Shown piece by piece: positions 40,506 through 53,028 of a DNA stretch of 64,000 bases (positions within the stretch are counted from its first letter, which is position 1; each line of letters opens with the position of its first letter). The notes under the pieces are model-generated. The model was not told the origin of the DNA. It worked only from the letters and a program-made list of their open reading frames with translations, and ran no database searches. This stretch comes from Aureobasidium sp. EXF-3400 (lineage: Eukaryota > Ascomycota > Dothideomycetes > Dothideales > Saccotheciaceae), in assembly GCA_024195585.1 (NCBI GenBank), contig SWBL01000015.1, forward strand, positions 210,681-274,680, written 5' to 3'. The translations under genes were made by a program, and so were the position numbers.

Positions 40506-42960
40506 CTTGGATGTATGTGATGTGTGGTATGCGGTGTACGATGTACGGTGACCGGTGTGTACTGTGTACTGTGTACTGTGTACTGTGTGGTACGCAGTGT
40601 GTGATGTTTAGTGGGTGGTGTGGTAGAAAACGAGGCTGAAAAGCGAGGGATAAGACCGCGACAAAAGATTGTTGACTTTTCCTTGGCGAGACCCTGTTTT
40701 TCTCTTATCTTATCGCTTTCTGCTTTTCTCCGCCAGCACGTCCACGACGCGTCTCCCCATCCATCACTTTTAGAGGTCCGCTTCTATGTGCATATGAGGA
40801 GCAAGGCAGACCTATATCTACAGGTTTCTCCGAAGTCAAAATCAATTATGGCAGTGTGGCACTCTGGCTGCCATCTTTAAGCTTGTTCATGAAGAGATAA
40901 ACTGTCTACAGCGACCACCTGTTTTTCAATCACAGTCACGTCCTGAACTCCCACGTCAACAATCAGTTTCTTCTTCTCGTTTCTCCACCTCGCTTTTGCA
41001 CAATTCATATCTCCAACCTTCCTCATCATCTAGCACATCTACTCTTCTGTTGCCAGTCATCTTAGAGCTGGGACTATCGCTTTCCCAGTGGCCGGCCCCA
41101 AGCGACCTCATCTGTGACATGTCCGGGGAACAACCCATCGGCGACAGCGCTGGCTTTCCAAACTCGGCGTCTGCTTGGGTCCTGAGGTGTGAAGACACGA
41201 CGCCCAGCTGATATGGCAATGCAGAATCCGCGCGTATCAGGCTTGTGCCTTCCTGAATGCCAAAGACAGTCCAATGCCTGTCACCCATTAATGAACCATT
41301 GATATAGTAGAACCATGACTACAGAGTGCATGATCGCCTCCAAACCAGCAGTATGTCCGTTCTAGCAGACATAAGCTGCTGCTCTATCGGCATCAGTTGA
41401 AAGCAATGGCAATGCTGGCCTGCAACTCGGGACATTTGCTTTTGGGTCCACTCAGGACTACGACTTACACGGGTGTCAGCGCAGGCCAACACAGAATCTT
41501 CATACTCGCTCTGAGAGTGCACACTCATCGAGCCCTCCCGGAACCAACAAGTCACAAGTCCACCATGCAGATGCCGAAGGAGGCGCTCGAGGGCCTCAAG
41601 CCTCGTTTATCTTCCTCGTTCGAGCATCAGTCGGTAAGTCACTCTGAACTGATACTACGATAGTCAGAAGAAGCCCAAGATGGCATTTTTGTCGATTTCG
41701 AAGGAAATTGCCCGTACAAACTGGAGTCGTGTCACGAGAGGTTACATGGGCCCGCGCGAGGGGGAGACGAGTCAAACGAGAGGTCCCCGTACGATTTAGC
41801 CCATTCGGGCTAGACTAGACTCCGCGTGGTGACTTCCGTGCTCATGGTTGATCATTTCTGGGAAATTCTGGACAACCCTCCAAACCTTCGCCAAGCAACA
41901 CCTAAGCACTGTATACCATTCTGGCCTGTTTACCTACCAGCACCCACGAGGCCATGGCTGATATACGAACATCACGCCATGCTCTTGCACAGCCTAGGGA
42001 GTTGCCAAGATTCAGATCGTAAGTCGCATCACTTTGCTGCTCTCGTACGATGCTGCAAGCGAGGTATTGTAGTAGTGATTGACACAGCTGACGAGCAGTG
42101 GAGGCAGTGTTGTCGTTTCTCGCCAGGTCAAAAGAGCCCAGCCTCAGCCACCACCGATTTTCATGGTAGGCAAAAGCTAAAATGAGTGTTGCAACAGCAT
42201 GATGAATACGATTCTTCCACTGCTTCTTACAGGTCACGCGTGACTGATGAAGACTCCTGCTCTGGAATCACGACGCGGATCGTATGCACAACGTGCAATC
42301 AGCCAAAAGCACTGTGTATGCCATCATGAACTTGTTCGCACCACATCACCACATCATGCGCACGACCACTTCCCCGGACTCGATGTGTGGTACTCAAAAG
42401 AAGCTTAAATGAGACGGTCTGTGTTGATTGGTTTGCCTCACCTCCGACAACCGTTTTACGCCGTCCGTCTATTGAGTTCACTACATACCGTTCGATCACG
42501 GCCCAAGAAAGCATGGATTCGACTGATGATTCATGCTCGACCAATCGAAACACACGCTTACGCTCGACAAAATAAGCCCGTTTCCACTGGCATGTGTTCA
42601 TCTCCTGTTAATCACAACCTTTTGGGCTCTCGCCCAAATGTCATGTCTTACCAACGTGCGGTACGAAAGACGCGTGGACGGAAGATGCTTTTGTGACAGG
42701 TACAACGATAAGTAGAACGACACTCGCTGATTGTTTTTGATTCCCCGTCCACATATTTATCCTTTCAGCTGAGTGAGGCTTTCGACTCGGTAGCTCTGTA
42801 CCACGGCGACGCGTGTATCTTACATTGGCGGAGCTTATCTTGTCTGGGCTCGAACATATAACCAAGTGATACGTCCGACCATCCTCTCAGAATCCCGACC
42901 ACGTTTTGTGTTGCGACAATTACGATCAATTCTTTCTTACTTTGCTCATAGAGGATCAAC
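40506..42960. other. 2.45 kb gene-free region
   Basis: The left end is the promoter and leader of the zinc-binding protein, with a GTGTACT repeat. The right end is the promoter of the DOMON-b561 gene. Between them I find no conserved frame, tRNA or transposon remnant. Small frames at 40956-41288 (minus) and 41826-42185 (plus) lack regular composition. Confidence 0.4.
40557..40584 (+). repeat. Heptamer microsatellite GTGTACT x4
   Basis: Four perfect copies of GTGTACT stand in tandem, flanked by related GTGTGG and GTGTACG variants over about 90 bases. It lies in the leader or promoter of the small zinc-binding protein gene. Confidence 0.85.
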
Positions 42961-44388
42961 ATGATGGGACTTAGTCTCTTGTACCGTATGTCAATCGGTC
43001 CCTGCTTAAGTCGGTACTTGACGCAGGTACAATTGCTGATCATCATGCAGAAGCACTCTGTTTTGCTTTCTTCACCGTCGCCTTCGCGGCCAATGGCTCA
43101 TCTACCTACACATATCAGCATCAAGGATCCCAAGCATTTGCTCTAGCCCTCGGGCTCAACACAACAAGCAATGATCTCTATTTCAACATGTCTGCTCCGT
43201 CGACATACTCATGGTTCGCCTTCGGCATTGGTAGTCAGATGAAGAATTCGCTCATGTTCATTGGATACAAGAGCTCGAATGGATCGGGTCAGTACTGTTC
43301 TTGCCTAACAGGTTCTGCGTGACGACATAGTATTGACTGAACCGCAACAGGTGTCACTCTGAGCCCACGACTTTCCACTGGACACCAGCAGCCGCAATAC
43401 ACATCCTCTATGGAAGTCCAGACGATGTCGAGCTCTCTCACAGACGGAACACTCCAACTCATGGCCGTATGCAAGAATTGCACGAGGTGGTCTCTTGGGT
43501 CGATGGACACTACATCAACGACACAGCCGTTCATTTTCGCCCTCGGTCCCACTGGAGAAACCGTATCCAGTGACTCGACCTCCCAGAGTATTGACCAACA
43601 CAGTTTGTACAACGGCTTTTCCCTGGACATGACACAAGCTTCCTTTTCTGGTTCTGGAACACCCAATCTGAACTCTGGCAGCGGTGCTTCTTCGTCGAAC
43701 AGTGGCTCTTCCTCTTCCTCTTCCTCTGGCGCCACAACTTCTGGAGGAGGCGACACACTTCATAGGAGGGTTCACGGAATTTTCATGGCTATCGCCTTTG
43801 TCATTCTCTTCCCCCTGGGTGTTTTGGTGCTACGTCTGGGTCACAGCGTGATTGGCCATGGTATTGTTCAAGCCACGGCCTACTGCTTCGTTATCGTCGG
43901 TCTCGGTACAGGAATCCATCTGAGCTCTCAATTCAGCTATGTAAGTCCAGCGCATCATCGTCATGCCCAATCCTATCAGAGGTGTGTTCGGTTGCTAACC
44001 CAGAGGAACCAAACAGACAAGTGGATATAACACCTCCCACCAAATCATCGGTCTCGTTCTCTTTTCACTGCTTGCTGTCCAAGCTCTCGGCGGCCTTATC
44101 CACCATCTTCTCTTCCGCCGTGGCCACAAGACCATCATCGGAAAAGTCCACATGGTCCTTGGTATCGGTTTAATAATCTTGGGCATCGTCAACGTACCTC
44201 TCGGTCTCAACCTCGCAGGCGACAGTAACTACAACTACATTTACATCATCATAGTCTCTATTTTGGGTGCTATATTCTTGGCACTCAGATTTTGGGCTCT
44301 CTGGAGGGATAGAAAGTCGGCGAAGAGAGCCGGAAGTGAGAAGGGTGTTTTGAGAAGAGGGTCTAGTAGTGAGGAAGCTGTTATGTGA
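42961..44388 (+). CDS. DOMON and cytochrome b561 domain membrane protein
   Basis: This secretory-pathway membrane protein should pass electrons across a membrane: an extracellular haem-binding DOMON domain (like the cytochrome domain of cellobiose dehydrogenase) is joined to a b561 core. Four exons (42961-42985, 43051-43287, 43351-43940, 44017-44388) give 407 residues. The first intron was placed so that MMGLSLLYQALCFAFFTVAF forms a signal peptide. The DOMON domain covers about residues 25-190 with WFAFGIGSQM and GYKSSNG. A Ser/Gly linker follows (SSNSGSSSSSSSG). Five membrane helices come next, starting HRRVHGIFMAIAFVILFPLG, and histidines at helix ends (RVHG, GHGIV, SHQIIG, KVHMVLG) are the expected haem ligands. 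The cytoplasmic tail is short and basic. The electron donor and acceptor are unknown. Confidence 0.92.
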
Positions 44389-45726
44389 GGCTGCAAGTTC
44401 TTGGGATCACATATTTGACGAAAGGTTATGACTTGTTATTTAATATCTACATTAATTTATTACTGGATTCTAAAACGATGCTGTCCGAGTAAGAAGTTAA
44501 CAGCGATCGAGTTTGTGGACTCCCTGGCCCCTGTGTGTCTGTCCAAGCTTCGATTCTCGTGTATCGGGGGGAACGTCGTTAAGCCACGTTTTGCTGAACT
44601 TTAAAGTGTCAGTGCTAAACACTACTCACAGCCTAATCTCATGACCTCATGTCTGTCACTGCCAGCAGGCGTATCTCGTACACCCTTTCTGCCTATTCCC
44701 TCGATCTGTCCAACCGGGTTGCTAGCCTTCGCTCAAAAGAACAACATCTACTTGATCTCGTATGCGATATCTCCTGTGGGACGCGTAATGATGAAGAGAA
44801 AGATGTGTCCACCTTCCTTTGGAGGTTTGGCTCGCAGTGACATCCTTTAGAACGAAAAAGATGCCGCCTGAGATATGCACCTTCCATTAGAGGACTGGCG
44901 TGAGTTGAGTGCACATGATGATCACACCATAACTTCGAAGGAAGAAAAACTCTACAAGGCACTCCAAGTCTGGCGTGACACAGTACGAACGTTTAGTTCG
45001 CCAGCAACAATTGGACAATAGCATGTCAAGAAAAGTTTTGCACAGAATGTCGAAGCAGCTGCAACCTGTGATGGAAAGAGGCCGATGCTCGTGGTCATGC
45101 ACTTTTCATATTGATAACAACACTAAAAATAATACTCGGTTTCGCTCTTTCAATCAGAACCCAATTGTCCTGCATAGCACTGGCCAGCTCGTGATACAAC
45201 ATGACAAGCCAGTATATTCTGGAAGGATGTTGAACATGGGCAAGCCTACTCAGTGTTCCCGCTCATAGACGTCGATGGGGAGTTATAGCTTCCAGCTGGA
45301 ATGTAGTCTCAAGCCGAAGATGGTTGTGTTTGACGCTGGAACTAGGATCGATGGATGTAGATAATATACACTATGGATCATACAATAGATGGTTGTTGGT
45401 CTGCGATTTCGCACAGTCAAGACATCATATTTCAACAGCGGTCATGGGAGTAAGAATACTTGGCAGTGTTTTTGAATGTCACTCCCAAACTTCTCGATTA
45501 GGCGAACGCTGACTTGTTGCGAAACGACAGTCCGAGAGTGTACTTGAGAGATCCGACCATCCGGCTATGCCACGGGTACTGTCTTGTGGACTCATATCGT
45601 ACACGCAAGTATCATGCGGTGGGACCAAGTTTGTTGAGTCGGGCCGAAACTGATTGTTGCTATACCATACTAGAGAGCAGATGCCACTCAAACTTTCACA
45701 GATTGACCGGAGTCTGCGGAGGGGTA
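44389..45726. other. 1.34 kb convergent intergenic region
   Basis: The b561 gene and the next Zn2Cys6 gene converge here. Short frames on both strands lack any family support; no RNA gene or repeat is seen. Confidence 0.4.
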
Positions 45727-47706
45727 TCATGCCGCATCATCCGTCTTGGTCCACTCGGCTTCCAAGTCAACACGAAGATCGTGGACAGGCCAGCCAGTAC
45801 GATTCTGATGTTGTGTGATGATTTCTAGAATGGCGATTCTCTTGATTGAGTCTCGTGTATGTAGACCGGCAGCGAAGACGCATTGTGTTGAGACAACCAT
45901 GGCTGCGTCATCTTCGGTGGCCAGAGCAATACCACATATCGTATCGATAGATTCGTGAAGTGCGCGCTCTCTTGCCGCGTAATCCTTCAGCTCCCCAGCT
46001 GCAGGAGTACATATTTGTAGGAGGATTTTGGCGAAGTGATAGAATTGCAAGCCAGCCGCAAAGACCGGAGGATGGATCCAGATCGGCTTGAAGGGTCCTT
46101 GCGAAGCGTTATGACAAGGCAAGGGATTGAAGTGACTGGTCAAGTGATGGTACCAGTCATCTAACCTCGTTGTCAACTCGTCCGCTTTGGCCAGCCGCAT
46201 GATCAAATCAGATTTACCAGCTTCAACCTCTTGCTCTGAGCTGTAATTAACACTTTGAGCTACCAGATAGACACATCTTGCAGCAATGTCCCAGTGATCC
46301 ATGGCAAAGTATGGCTTTGTAGGTTTAAAAAAACTTAACACTTTGCGGCGTTCTCGAAAAGCAGCCCAGACATCTTGACGCAACCAGGCCCACCATATAG
46401 CCTGATTCAGTCCTCCAGATTCGCCGTTGATCTCGCGAGATCTCTGGACCCAGAAGATACCCCTTAGATGTCGTTCCCAGCTCTTATTCTCGCCATCTAT
46501 CATCTCGTAGGTGCTGATTATCAAGCATGTAACTAGGAGCTCTTCACTACGTAGATATGCTTCATTTCTCATCGCTTGCTGAAGGTATTGCAGTGTTTCG
46601 TAGTAGTACTGCACCGCAAGCGTACGATCAGGAGCCAGGTCAGGCAGAGGCTTGATTGAGAGGTGTCTTGTGCAGAGGGCGAGTATGGCTTTCATCAGTC
46701 CTTGATTGCGCAAGGCGAGATGTGGTACCATGACTGAGAAGTGACGATGAGGGTCTGTAAGATCGATCCAGCGGCTGAAATGCGTAATAAAATATCTAAA
46801 CAACGAGATCTCTAGTTTCGACAATGTCACTGCTTCGTGTGGAATGATTGAAGGCGTATAGGATCCTTGAATGAGTTCTGAAGGTCGAACAAAGGAGCTT
46901 ACACTAGTGTGTTGCGGTGCGTTGTTGGAAACAGTGTTCTGGGCCGTGACGAGAACCGGCGGAATCGGGTTGGAGTTCCAATCTGCATTTGCTGCGTCTC
47001 CCGCGAGTAGACCAAACCATCTTAGAGGTGCTATGTCGGCGGCATATGCAGTGCCTCCACTGAGACTTGACCGAGGGCTCGATGTCTGCGTATCATCGAG
47101 GTGTCTGACGAAGTCCGGGCCCGGGATACTGGGAGGCAGAGTATGGAAGGCTGTGTCGTTGTTCTCCAAGTAAGGTGATCCATACTGGATATGTGGTCGT
47201 GGTCTAGCAGCATTTGGCTCTGCATGTCGAGCAGCACCTTCCAAAGCCGAGAACTGAGATACAGCAGCTGAGGCACCTTTTTTTGAGGCTATTGCAGAAG
47301 TAGTCTCCCGAGTTTCCTACATACCTAATTAAACAACGCTCGCAGGTGTTTGGATTTTGGTGATGTAGACGCGCAGAATACGGTGGGTGCAAAGGGTTAC
47401 AGCAACCATGAAACAGTCGAGAGCAGAGACTTACAAGGCTCGTTGTGGTATATACGCATTGCCGCTGACTCTTGAGGCAAGCGGAACAGGTTGGCTTTCC
47501 CTCGTCGCATTTCATATGACGAGTTCGGCATACAACACTGCGAAATGCCGAATCAGCAGAGCCTCAGGGCTCGTGTTGAGAGATGCAGCTCACCAGCCTG
47601 TAGTGGTTCGCAATCCTCGACCGCGAGAAGCACGAGGTTTACGACGTCTTAGAGACGCCGGCGCGGGCTGCGACTCATCTCGTGATGAAGCGTTACCCTC
47701 AGACAT
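45727..47706 (-). CDS. Zn2Cys6 transcription factor, Fungal_trans_2 type
   Basis: Three minus-strand exons (47594-47706, 47435-47537, 45727-47253) give 580 residues. The zinc cluster is completed across intron 1: RTTTGC in exon 1, then VVCRTRHMKCDEGKPTCSAC and QRQCVY in exon 2, with Cys38, 41, 48, 55, 58 and 65. A basic RRRKPRASRGRG segment precedes it. The C-terminal domain is the Fungal_trans_2 class, seen from LEISLFRYFITHFSRWIDLT through ALCTRHLS, EELLVTCLIISTYEMIDG and WAFLRQ-like WAWLRQDVWAAFRERRK. Intron 2 (181 bp) is longer than usual. I chose the TCTCAG acceptor because it alone keeps the frame (FSALEGAARH), but other acceptors nearby are possible. No target genes are evident; flanks are gene-poor. 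Confidence 0.85.
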
Positions 47707-49076
47707 CCACTCTGCAGGGCGACACAGATTCATGAACAACGCAGACTTTTGGTGGTGACTTCGGCTGAGCTCGCGTCAGCCCCGCTAACCAACGGTGCGC
47801 TCTGGATACATATTCCGCCAACTCCAGCTTCCTACTTCCTGGCCTCAACAGCATCTGTTGCCAACAGACCAAATGAGCGGGGCGCGCTCAAGGCACGATT
47901 GTCCATCCTGGTATCATCTGAACATGCTTAGCTGGTTTATACGAGCTAAAGTGAAATAATTTGGTATTACCATCTTTAGATACTTCAACGCCTACATCGC
48001 GTGGTTAGTCGTGCTGCTAACTAAGTAGGTGTTCGAATGGAAGCGAATTCAGAAACATATATTGGACTATATCAACCTAGCACTAGCTACTAACGTTCGA
48101 AGACCACTTTTGGCAACCGTAAAGTCACATCGCCAATATAATGAATGTTTGAGAAGAAGATAAAAGCTGATGGTCGCGCCGCAATATCGTCGTCGACTCA
48201 AAAACTGCTTGTACGGGGTATGACCCTGTCATCAGTAAAGGATTATTGCCGAAACATCCGAGCCAGCCACCTCAAGTATCAAACCCAACCTGTTCAGTAC
48301 GGCGCGTGACAGACAGCAAGAGAGTCGAGACGAATGACCGACCAAGCTAATTGGAATCTGTTCTGAGGAATACCAGGTCAGGATCCAGTAGCTCTGGAAA
48401 CAGCACCACTACGGGAGGTGAATCTTCCGTTTGCTCAGCGGCTCGGTTGACTAGATTTCCCATTCGCGTGATGACGACAGGACTTCTTAGATGCACACGC
48501 AAACCGACAGGCATCAGTTCCGCTGAGATTGTATGCTTGAGCTCATGAGTGTCAAGCTTCGAGACAACGTGGAGGAAGGCCGTGTCGTCGTCGCAGCTTT
48601 GAGGTATAAGTGCGAATCAGCCAATCATAATGCGATGCGAGATGGGGCGCCTTGCCCGAAAAGGACTCCTCCGCGTTCGCACTGCCCTTTCCCTTTCTTT
48701 TTCGGACCGCAGCCTTGTCGTTTCGCTGTGTTGGACGGCTCTCAACTTAGTATCCCTCGCGAGCGAACCAATCATTTGTAAGCCCGACGACGCACGTTGG
48801 ACCTTTACATGATGCCCTGGAGCCCTGTATACCGAATAGGAAGACCTTGCGATGTGTTTGTGTGCATATTGGTAGAAATCTGACAAGACAGAGGAGGCTG
48901 AGTCGCAGCGGTTGTGTGCTCAATCCCTCTCAACATCCCTCAAGAATGGTAGGTGGATGAGGATATAAACAGGAGCTTAATCGTTTACATTTCTTTTCCC
49001 TCATCGTACACTAATTTCTTCTTTACATCTTATTTAACAAGCTTGTTTTCACACCCACATCAAGGCGAGCTCAACA
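47707..49076. promoter_or_regulatory. 1.37 kb divergent region between the Zn2Cys6 gene and the RTA1-like gene
   Basis: The two genes diverge, so both promoters lie here. On the RTA1 side a TATAAA at 48964-48969 stands 108 bases before the ATG, followed by a pyrimidine-rich leader. The rest shows no supported coding frame. Confidence 0.5.
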
Positions 49077-50142
49077 ATGGCCACCATCGTCAATGGTACT
49101 GTGCTCATTCCAGCACTCAATGGCACCCTTATCAACCCGGACGACTGTGCGATCGGCGTGTGTTCAATGGATTATGCACAGGTTGAATACATTCCGACCT
49201 ATGGTGGCAATCTGGCATACTGCATCATACTTTCCGTGCTCCTCTTAGCACAGATGGGCCTCGTCTGGAGATATCGCACCTGGGGCTTCTTCGTTGGCAT
49301 GTTCTGCGGCCTACTCCTCGAAGTACTCGGCTATGCCGGTCGCATCTCTCTCAGTGGCAATCCCTTCAACTTTGATCAATTTGTCCTGTAAGCAGTATTC
49401 TCCATAAGACAAGCTCTCGTCTGACCAGCCCAGATATCTTGTATGCCTCACGATTGGCCCAGCCTTCATCACAGCTTCGATTTACCTCTGCCTCGGCCGC
49501 ATCGTCATCGTCTACGGCCAGAACATCTCGCGCTTTTCTCCAAAATTCTATACCCTCACGTTCATGGTCTGCGACTTCATCAGTCTTTTGCTCCAAGCCG
49601 TTGGAGGAGCCTTGGCTGCCACACAGGATGCCACAGACCCATCCCGCGATGGCATCAACATTATGATGGCTGGTCTTGCTTTTCAGGTTGTCAGTCTGAC
49701 AATCTTCATTGCACTCAGCTTGGAGTTTGTTTACAGAGCACGCAAGGCAAGAGAAAGCGACCTCAACTTTGACTTCTTCAACCTCAGAAAGCGCACCATG
49801 TTCCGCGTTCTCCCTTACGCCATCGCAATTGCAACCATCACCATCTACGTTCGTTGCGTCTTCCGTGTCGCAGAGCTCAAGGATGGATTTGGAGGAGAGC
49901 TAGCCAACAATCAAACCGCATTCATGATTCTGGAAGGCCCGATGATCATCATCGCAACGATCGCTTTGGCCGTCTCTCATCCTGGAATCGCATTCGGTAG
50001 CGCTGCATCCTGGGCAGCCGCAAATTGGACATGGAAGAAGAGCAACCAAGGCGACAACAACCATATCAGAATGGTAAGCCAAGAGACTGCAACACCCTCG
50101 ATCGCAGAGAGCGAGGCGAACGATATGAAATCTCGGGTTTGA
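49077..50142 (+). CDS. RTA1-like seven-helix membrane protein
   Basis: RTA1-family proteins are fungal-specific seven-helix membrane proteins linked to resistance to 7-aminocholesterol, lipid movement and stress. Two exons (49077-49387 and 49434-50142) encode 339 residues. A short glycosylatable N-terminus (NGTVLIP, NGTLINP) is followed by seven hydrophobic helices: LAYCIILSVLLLAQMGLVW, FFVGMFCGLLLEVLGYAGR, YLVCLTIGPAFITASIYLCL and so on. Family motifs are EVLGYAGRISL, GPAFITASIYLCLGRIV, VCDFISLLLQAVGGA and IRCVFRVAE-like VRCVFRVAELKDGFGG. The tail is Ser/Thr- and charge-rich. The intron is only 46 bp and its split Leu codon restores FVLYLVCL. The next gene downstream on the same strand is a Zn2Cys6 regulator, a common pairing for inducible resistance genes; that link is inference. 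Confidence 0.93.
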
Positions 50143-50663
50143 GGATAAGAGTAGATTTAAAGACGAGAGCAGATGGCCTCACGAATTGTGGAAGGATGCG
50201 CGAGGCGGAAGGATGCAGGAAGATCTATAGTTGTGTTTCTAGATCTGGTATGCCCAATGCCATCTGATGGCTATCTATGCACGAAGTCTGAGCCACATCA
50301 TATGTGACCGTACCTATATGATGTACAAAAGCATCACAAAAATCATATCAAAGCATCCCGAGAGGCTTCGAAAGAGCTCTTTTCATGCATACCTCCTCGA
50401 AGGAGCAGATGCCAAGTGGATGAGAAGAGCAAGTCGACGCGAGGAATCAGCCCTTGGAAGTCGGTTGTACCTGCAGGCTTTAACCACAAATAGAAGCATG
50501 CCCAGGCAGCTATTTAGTATCCCTCACCGGTTTCACGACGAACGACATGCAAAGCCTCAATTCTCCAATCCCTCGTGTCATTTCTATTCTGCGATGATAT
50601 CTAAGTGTCATCGAACTGCCAGTGTGTGCGTCGTTACAGAGCCCATTGTGTGAACTGTCCTTT
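50143..50663 (+). other. Intergenic between the RTA1-like gene and a Zn2Cys6 gene
   Basis: This holds the RTA1-like 3' UTR and the promoter of the next gene. No clear TATA element or coding frame is seen. Confidence 0.4.
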
Positions 50664-52477
50664 ATGTCTGCGACCCCACCCGAAGGCGGTCGACCAGCAA
50701 GTCGAAAGCTCAAGGTCCGCACCGGCTGCATCACCTGCAAAGTATGCGACTGTTGTGATCAATGCGCCAACGAGTCACTACTGATGCAACCTGATAGATA
50801 CGCAAAGTAAAGTGTGATGAAGAGAAACCATTCTGCAAACGCTGCACCGACACCGGGCGCAAATGCGATGGCTATGCCGCGCAGCCAGAGAGGAAATCTG
50901 TCAAACCAGCCACACCACCAGATCGAGCGGTAGATCCTCCAACAACACAGAAAAGGCCATCTCTCACGACAACTTCTACCTCGAATCGAGCGGTTCGACG
51001 CTTGGCACCAGCCAAGTTGATAGTTGATGCTGCCTTTCTGTCTCCAGCAGTGTCTGGTGAGGACAGTCCTTGGATCCAGTTCTTCAGCATGCGAACGGGA
51101 CCTGCACTGTCAAATGTCTTGAGTCATTCATTTTGGTCCTTTACCTTGCCTCAACTGAGTGCATCAGAGCCGGCCATCCGACATGCATTGATAGCACTAA
51201 GTTCCGCACATGCACGCTTTGAAGCTGATGCGGCCAACAATTCACTCGTACAAAGTGCGATAGACCCCAACTTCGTTCTACGACATTACAATCAAGCCAT
51301 CAGAGAGTTGAAACTACATCTCAGCAGAGATCCTCGGTCACTCGACATCGCTCTGCTGTGTTGTCTTTTGTTCATCTCACTAGAATGCATCTATGGTAAT
51401 CGGATACTGGTTATCGATCACCTGCAGAATGGACTGAACATGCTCAGATCGTCGCTTGTACAAGATGGCGAAAAGCAAGCATACTCGAATGCAATCGCCA
51501 AATCAATCAAGGAGGAGGTCCGGCCTCTCTTTCATAGATTGGATTCTCAGACAACTCTGATGGGATTCTCGGGTTCCAGCCTCTTCTATCACAAAGACAA
51601 GTTGCTCACTCTGTCTGTACCAAGATCGTTCGACAGCTTTGAGCATGCCAAAAGCTCACTCGATCTACTTGTTGCTTCAAGTCTTGGTTTCATCCGCAGT
51701 ATTCATGACGGCAAACACGCCGAGAACGGTTCTGTCTCCTTAACCGGACGAACACTACAGATACACCTGCTGAGCGAGTTCTCGATCTGGAAGAACAGCA
51801 TGGCCAACTTCGTAAAGTCGAACGAGACGCTCACAGAAGACGACTACAGAATCGAAAAATCGCTTCGGATACAGCATACCGCTACCCTCATATGGCTGGC
51901 ACGATGCACTGAACTGGAAGAATCTGGTTTCGATGCTTACCTCCCTGAGTTCGCGTCCATAGTCAAGTGGTCCCGAGCCCTGATTACACCTTCGTCAGAG
52001 CTGAAGGAGCCATGCTTGCACACAAAATTGGCCGCGCTATCTGTCACCAATGTGCCGAGGTTCTCGCTCAACATGGGTTATATCCCACCTTTGTATCTCG
52101 TGGCTATCAAGTGCCGCGACCCAATCACGAGACGCGAAGCCATATCCATCCTTGAAGAAACCAACGGCCGCGAGGGTCTTTGGGACGCGCGGTTACATGC
52201 AAAAGTCGCCAGAAGATTGGTAGAAGTCGAAGACGCCAGCGTGTTGCTCTTTGAAGGTGCGAAAACCGTTTACATGGAACAGGGGCCCATGATGCGGATG
52301 ATTGCGGACGGAGAGGTGAGGGTTCCGCAGAAACCCATAGAATGCTTCCGCGTCCACGACATGGATATTCGAGATATCTCCGAAGGGGTAAGAGGCGTGT
52401 GTAATATCACCTGGCGAACATATCCAAATGGTCTTCTCAAGGAGAAGGCGGAATGGACAGAGGTCCTTCATTTCTGA
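50664..52477 (+). CDS. Zn2Cys6 transcription factor
   Basis: Two exons (50664-50741 and 50798-52477) encode 585 residues. The zinc cluster spans the intron: KVRTGCITCK in exon 1 and IRKVKCDEEKPFCKRCTDTG in exon 2, with Cys22, 25, 32, 39, 42 and 49, ending RKCDGY. An intron right after the second Cys pair is a common position in this class. The rest resembles the regulators with a short Fungal_trans_2-like domain: WIQFFSMRTGPALSNVLSHS, PAIRHALIALSSAHARFE and RHYNQAIRELKLHLSRDPRS are typical of factors found beside secondary metabolite or resistance genes. The C-terminus ends EKAEWTEVLHF. It has no obvious metabolic cluster around it here; the nearest neighbour is the RTA1-like gene. Confidence 0.92.
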
Positions 52478-53028
52478 GCCGTTATGGCTACAAAAGTGGA
52501 ACGTGTGCGAGATTGTAGAAGAAATGTGGCTCTAGATACCATATTTGTCTATCGTATTGACAACTCCGCGCTCTCACGATAATGTCGGTAAAAACTCATA
52601 TATGCTATCTGGATGCACAGTATCCTCGAGAACCCAAGTCTCGCCATCAAAACACCTCAATATGACCACTTTCCATGGATATCACTCCATTTCAGAAAGC
52701 ATTGTGCATTTTCTATAGCAATTGTACTACTCTAGCTTACAAAGGAGACCCACCTATCAAGTCTATGTCATTCAACACAAGTTTGAGTACAACCTGTAGC
52801 AAACCTCGAACTGCCACACGTATTCCATGGTCTATCACATGTTTCTCTAGAAGCTCTCTGAGACAACAAGAGAGAATTCACACAACAGCTTGAAAGAGAA
52901 AAGGAATATAAAGCGAAATTATGAATTAGATTTCTGATCAGATGACATACGAAATAGGTACAAGCAAAAAGGCAGTACTAGTGTTACAAGAAGGTGTTCA
53001 GGCCATCATGGTGAGCATGCGAAAACGT
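52478..53028. other. Convergent 3' intergenic region
   Basis: The Zn2Cys6 gene and the CHRD gene converge here. AT-rich sequence with several polyadenylation-like AATATAA and AATTAT stretches near 52905-52935; no coding frame is supported. Confidence 0.45.

Noticed and set aside
41565..41760. Possible small gene starting at MQMPKEALEGLKPRL near 41563 with a GTAAGT after EHQS.
   Set aside because: The only in-frame acceptor would make an intron of about 30 bases, too short for this genome, and the downstream frame has no support.
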